Shown here: positions 6,703 to 9,160 of the stretch, piece after piece | Layout of the letters: the number at the start of each line of letters is the position of its first letter | Numbering within the stretch: position 1 is the stretch's first letter | Source: Bacteroides sp. | Lineage (GTDB): Bacteria > Bacteroidota > Bacteroidia > Bacteroidales > Muribaculaceae | Direction: 5' to 3' | DNA: 9,160 nucleotides | Assembly: GCA_014801655.1 (NCBI GenBank) | Contig: JAAVDT010000027.1 | Span: 24,792-33,951 of the forward strand | Position numbers and translations under genes: made by a program | The notes under the pieces: generated by a model | What the model saw: the letters and a program-made list of their open reading frames with translations, nothing else | Told to the model about the DNA's origin: nothing | The model's database searches: none

Positions 6703-7631
6703 ACAATAAGATTCCTTTAAGAACGCTTGCTGAAAGCATGGCCGAAAAGGCCGGTGTGTCACCCGCTGAAGCCCAAGGATTCATTAAAGCAGTTTTTCAG
6801 CAGGTCATTGAGGCACTCTATGCCGGAGATGAAGTGGAATTGGATTCGTTCGGCAAGTTCACCACTGTCAGTAACCTGTCTGACCCCATCTGCTTCACCC
6901 CCTGCGATGAGCTTGTCGACGAGATGAATGCTCCGTTTGCACTCTTTTCGCCTATTGAAATTCAGGATGCCGACAGCATTGACTCAATCATGTCGGTTGA
7001 ACATGACGTTGTGCAGCCCGAAGTTGAAGAAACGGCTGCACCTGATGATGAAGACACTGCCGCTTATGAAGATACCCCGACTTCGTTTGAAACGGGGCCA
7101 ATCGTTGAAGTTTACACTGAGAGTCGCGACGCTGAGGTTGAGAATTATGAGATTGAAATGCCCCAATCTGATTTTGCGGAAAAAGCGGAAGATGAGCCCC
7201 GGGAGGAACCGAAGGCTGAGGTCACACTTCCCGACGATTTGCCGGAACTGCCTGAGTCGGTAATTATTGAGGATGCTGAAGATGTTCCTGAATTACCCGA
7301 AGCCCTGACTGAGGTTGAAACAACCGAGGCTGAAAAAGAAGTGATGCCCGAGCCAACAGTTTCTGAACCGATGGCTGAGGAAGAGGAACAGATCGTCACC
7401 CCCGTCTCGCAAGTGTCGGAACCCATGCCGGCAGTTGCCCCCACTATTGACTATACCGAACCGACCGTCATCCCTGAGTCGGAGGAACAGCGCACCGATT
7501 ATTATGTTCAAAGGTCCTCACGATTTGGCCTGGGCTTTGTGCTGGGTCTCATTGTCGGTCTGCTTATCGGAGCGATAGCCCTGGCGTGCTATGCAATTTA
7601 TTTTGTCAATACGGGCCTTTCACTGTTTTAA
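6699..7631 (+). CDS. HU-fold protein with acidic linker and C-terminal membrane anchor
   Basis: A 310-residue protein with three parts. Residues 1-88 are an HU/IHF-like domain (IPLRTLAESMAEKAGVS, then DEVELDSFGKF at 44-54, then FTPCDELVDEMNAPFALFSP at 66-85). The NAPF..F ending resembles larger Bacteroidetes HU-like proteins. Residues 91-270 are a low-complexity Glu/Asp/Pro-rich linker with 57 acidic and 6 basic residues. Residues 277-303 are a single transmembrane helix with glycines at 279, 283, 287 and 291. Arginines 272 and 275 just before it predict a cytoplasmic N-terminus and a short periplasmic tail (positive-inside rule). It overlaps the preceding HU gene by 4 bases. Probable role: linking a DNA or HU partner to the inner membrane. 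The HU domain itself is acidic (14 acidic, 5 basic), so protein rather than DNA binding is possible. Confidence 0.82.
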   Translation: MNNKIPLRTLAESMAEKAGVSPAEAQGFIKAVFQQVIEALYAGDEVELDSFGKFTTVSNLSDPICFTPCDELVDEMNAPFALFSPIEIQDADSIDSIMSVEHDVVQPEVEETAAPDDEDTAAYEDTPTSFETGPIVEVYTESRDAEVENYEIEMPQSDFAEKAEDEPREEPKAEVTLPDDLPELPESVIIEDAEDVPELPEALTEVETTEAEKEVMPEPTVSEPMAEEEEQIVTPVSQVSEPMPAVAPTIDYTEPTVIPESEEQRTDYYVQRSSRFGLGFVLGLIVGLLIGAIALACYAIYFVNTGLSLF

Positions 7632-7689
7632 AAAATCTTAATCGTTTAGGCAAGGAAAGAAATATAAGTTTTATTTAACAGTCCGGCGA

Positions 7690-7720
7690 TTCGTTCTCTC
7701 CGTAACTATTTCTATTTTTG
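7690..7720 (+). promoter_or_regulatory. Bacteroidetes-type promoter of moxR
   Basis: TATTTTTG at 7713-7720 matches TAnnTTTG exactly, and TTCG at 7690-7693, 19 bases upstream, is one mismatch from the TTTG -33 element. Transcription should start near 7727, giving a leader of about 54 bases that is very A/C-rich (several CAACC and CAATAA runs) and predicted to be unstructured. The preceding 7632-7689 shows no clear terminator hairpin for the HU pair. Confidence 0.68.
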
Positions 7721-7780
7721 CATCTTGATAAGATAGAACTATAACCAAAAACAATAAAACACCCCAACCAACCAATAAAT

Positions 7781-8776
7781 ATGGCTTCATCAGTTAATAT
7801 CAATGACTTAAACGCACTTGTTGCTTCCCGTCATAATTTCGTTGATATGGTTGTCCACGGCATGGATCAGACCATCGTTGGCCAGCGTCATCTTGTTGAA
7901 TCTCTTCTTGTTGCGCTGCTAGCCAATGGCAACGTGTTGCTCGAAGGCGTTCCGGGCCTTGCAAAGACACTTGCAATCAAAACACTTGCCCAGTTGATCG
8001 ACGGAAAGTACAGCCGTATTCAGTTTACGCCTGACCTTCTTCCGGCCGACGTGACCGGTACGATGGTCTACAGTGCCAAGAATGAACAGTTCCAGATTAA
8101 GAAAGGTCCTATTTTCGCCAACTTCGTTCTGGCCGACGAAATCAACCGTGCTCCGGCTAAGGTGCAGAGTGCATTGCTCGAAGCCATGCAGGAACGCCAG
8201 GTGACAATCGGTGACCGCACTTTCCGCCTCGACTCCCCCTTCCTCGTTATGGCTACTCAAAACCCCATCGAACAGGAAGGCACCTATCCCCTGCCTGAGG
8301 CTCAGGTTGACCGATTCCTTCTCAAGGTTGTTATCGGTTATCCGACCCGCAACGAAGAAATGCAGATTATTCGTCAGAACATCACTCCCGAGAAGAAAGA
8401 AGTCAAGGCTCTGCTCCGTCCGGAAGATGTGATCGAAGCCCAGAAGGTTGTTGAGCAGATTTATCTCGACGAGAAGATTGAGCGTTACATCGTTGACATC
8501 GTATTCGCCACCCGCTTCCCCTCGGAATATAATCTCAAGGATCTTCAGAACATCATCTCATTCGGTGCATCGCCCCGTGCGTCCATCGGTCTTGCCCGTG
8601 CTGCCCGAGCTTACGCTTTCCTGCGCGGACGCGGCTACGTGATTCCCGAAGATGTTCGCGCCGTTTGTCACGACGTGCTTCGCCACCGCATCGGCCTCTC
8701 CTATGAAGCCGAAGCCAACAACATTTCGGCCGACGAGGTTATCTCAGAAATTCTCAATAAAGTTGAGGTGCCCTGA
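7781..8776 (+). CDS. MoxR-family AAA+ ATPase
   Basis: Cytoplasmic AAA+ ATPase of the MoxR family, 331 residues, thought to act as a chaperone or assembly factor for von Willebrand A-domain (MIDAS) proteins encoded beside it. Walker A is EGVPGLAKT (55-63, K62), Walker B is VLADE (116-120, followed by INRAPAKVQSALLEAMQERQ), and sensor 1 lies in MATQNPIEQEGTYPLPEAQV (158-176, N161). The VDRF arginine at 178 and GASPRAS (262-268) with the sensor 2 arginine R266 complete the set; the C-terminal lid follows. All catalytic residues are present. It has its own promoter and is followed after 41 bases by a DUF58 gene, the order found at the start of the Bacteroides Bat aerotolerance operon. The batA-E genes, if present, lie outside the window. 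Confidence 0.95.
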   Translation: MASSVNINDLNALVASRHNFVDMVVHGMDQTIVGQRHLVESLLVALLANGNVLLEGVPGLAKTLAIKTLAQLIDGKYSRIQFTPDLLPADVTGTMVYSAKNEQFQIKKGPIFANFVLADEINRAPAKVQSALLEAMQERQVTIGDRTFRLDSPFLVMATQNPIEQEGTYPLPEAQVDRFLLKVVIGYPTRNEEMQIIRQNITPEKKEVKALLRPEDVIEAQKVVEQIYLDEKIERYIVDIVFATRFPSEYNLKDLQNIISFGASPRASIGLARAARAYAFLRGRGYVIPEDVRAVCHDVLRHRIGLSYEAEANNISADEVISEILNKVEVP

Positions 8777-8817
8777 TTCGTTTGATCTTAATCGGAAAAT
8801 AAACTTGACTTATAGAT

Positions 8818-9160
8818 ATGGACGCTAACGACCTTATTAAAAAGGTAAGAAAAATAGAAATCAAAACCCGCGGATTGTCACAAAACATTTTTGCGGGTGA
8901 ATATCATTCTGCCTTCAAAGGACGTGGCATGATGTTTTCCGAAGTCAGGGAGTATCAATATGGCGATGATATCCGCGACATTGACTGGAACGTTACCGCT
9001 CGTCAAAACCATCCCTTCATCAAGGTCTATGAAGAGGAACGCGAATTGACGGTCATGTTGCTCGTCGACGTTTCCCGCAGTCGACTTTTCGGTGCGGTTG
9101 GTGAGGAAAAGCGTGAGATGATTGCTGAGATTGCAGCCACACTGGCTTTTTCGGCAATTC
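8818..9160 (+). CDS. DUF58 domain protein, 3' end cut by window edge
   Basis: The first 114 codons of a DUF58 protein run from ATG at 8818 off the right edge without a stop. The diagnostic segment is FSEVREYQYGDDIRDIDWN (residues 41-59), followed by ARQNHPFIKVYEEERELTVM and the start of a vWA-like fold with DVSRS (about 85-89), a DxSxS metal-site motif. Full-length members in this setting have roughly 290 residues. DUF58 proteins are encoded directly after moxR and are presumed MoxR clients. In Bacteroides they precede the BatA/BatB von Willebrand proteins of an oxygen-tolerance operon. No signal peptide or membrane segment is visible in this part. No promoter separates it from moxR, so co-transcription is likely. 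Confidence 0.93.
   Translation, partial: MDANDLIKKVRKIEIKTRGLSQNIFAGEYHSAFKGRGMMFSEVREYQYGDDIRDIDWNVTARQNHPFIKVYEEERELTVMLLVDVSRSRLFGAVGEEKREMIAEIAATLAFSAI

Noticed and set aside
7145..7444. Serine-rich minus-strand frame within the acidic linker region
   Set aside because: It is the antisense of Glu/Asp codons in the HU-fold protein; the low-complexity Ser/Gly composition is a by-product.

Overview
The window reads as chromosomal DNA of a Bacteroidales bacterium, possibly of the Muribaculaceae/Bacteroides group. The evidence is a DUF4290 gene, a eukaryote/archaeal-type prolyl-tRNA synthetase, a moxR-DUF58 pair of the Bacteroides aerotolerance type, Bacteroidetes-style promoters (TAnnTTTG at -7 with a TTTG/TTG-like -33) and a lack of Shine-Dalgarno sequences before every gene. 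The family placement is inference from gene content and remembered homologues, not from a search. I see no RNA genes, CRISPR array, insertion sequence or phage gene; coding density is high and base composition even.

Layout. On the minus strand, from the left edge to 887, lies the 5' part of a penicillin-binding protein 4 type D-Ala-D-Ala carboxypeptidase (dacB), cut by the window. A 153-base divergent promoter region follows, then a plus-strand pair: a TetR-family regulator (1041-1655) and, 7 bases on, fabG (1663-2409), closed by a hairpin terminator. A new Bacteroidetes-type promoter near 2557-2587 precedes a DUF4290 gene, rimM, a small acidic protein of unknown function, an exported OmpA-domain protein and proS. 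These five are close together and probably form one or two transcription units. A 12-bp perfect hairpin inside a longer dyad closes proS.

Next comes a translationally coupled two-gene unit (6427-7631) encoding two HU/IHF-fold proteins. The first is a short single-domain protein. The second is 310 residues: an N-terminal HU-like domain, a strongly acidic linker of about 180 residues and a C-terminal transmembrane helix with a glycine zipper. This pair is the least ordinary thing in the window: an HU-fold domain apparently tethered to the inner membrane, with both HU domains unusually acidic.

The right end has a well-formed promoter (7690-7720), a moxR AAA+ ATPase and the first 114 codons of a DUF58 protein. 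This is the start of what in Bacteroides is the Bat (aerotolerance) operon.

Functionally the window is mostly housekeeping: peptidoglycan trimming (dacB), peptidoglycan contact (OmpA-like), fatty-acid elongation (fabG), ribosome maturation (rimM), tRNA charging (proS) and envelope/stress chaperoning (moxR-DUF58). Most genes are identified from conserved motifs with high confidence. The 106-residue acidic protein and the exact role of the HU-like pair remain unknown.
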